Assembly: GCA_902797785.1 (NCBI GenBank)
Contig: CADBUD010000064.1
Span: forward strand, 1-5,993
Reading direction: 5' to 3'
DNA: 5,993 bases
DNA from: an uncultured Lachnospiraceae bacterium
GTDB lineage: Bacteria; Bacillota; Clostridia; Lachnospirales; Lachnospiraceae
Within the stretch, counting starts at the first letter, position 1. The number at the start of each line of letters is the position of its first letter. The position numbers and the translations under genes are program-made. The notes under the pieces are model-generated. The model saw only the letters and a list, made by a program, of their open reading frames with translations. It was not told where the DNA came from and searched no databases. Below, piece by piece: positions 5,980 through 5,993 of the stretch.

Positions 5980-5993
5980 CACTTTTTTTCTTC

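Overview
The window looks like chromosome from a gut-type anaerobic Firmicute, most likely Lachnospiraceae or a related Clostridium. The reasons are strong GGAGG ribosome sites before every start, moderate GC, the lysine-rich C-terminal tail of a BspA-like leucine-rich-repeat surface protein, and a cytoplasmic GH2 glycosidase paired with a GPH-family sugar symporter. The assignment is inferred from gene style, not from a marker gene.

Left part, plus strand: the window opens inside the last 54 codons of a repeat-type surface protein (ends at 166). A long stem-loop follows (195-239) and probably ends its transcript. A 153-residue TspO/MBR membrane protein (367-828) comes next, with a perfect Shine-Dalgarno sequence.

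Right part, minus strand, read right to left: a near-perfect -10 box at the right edge precedes a GH2 glycosidase (5944-3356). After 31 bases comes a GPH-family cation:sugar symporter (3324-1933), and after 69 bases a membrane-anchored TolB/WD40-like propeller protein (1863-883). The first two form a clear uptake-and-cleavage pair: the symporter brings in an intact glycoside and the signal-less GH2 enzyme hydrolyses it in the cytoplasm. The layout resembles gusA-gusB, but the enzyme lacks the Asn-x-Lys glucuronate-recognition motif at the expected place, so a beta-galactosidase-like activity is more likely than beta-glucuronidase. The propeller gene is co-directional but more AT-rich and cysteine-rich, and has no obvious sugar role.

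The TspO and propeller genes converge on a 69-base imperfect palindrome (835-903) whose right arm encodes the last residues of the propeller protein. No stretch above 300 bases lacks a gene; the largest gap (167-366) holds the stem-loop and the tspO ribosome site. I found no RNA gene, CRISPR array or transposase. The points most worth a second look are the GH2 substrate and its two unusual segments, the cysteine-rich propeller protein, and the intergenic palindrome.
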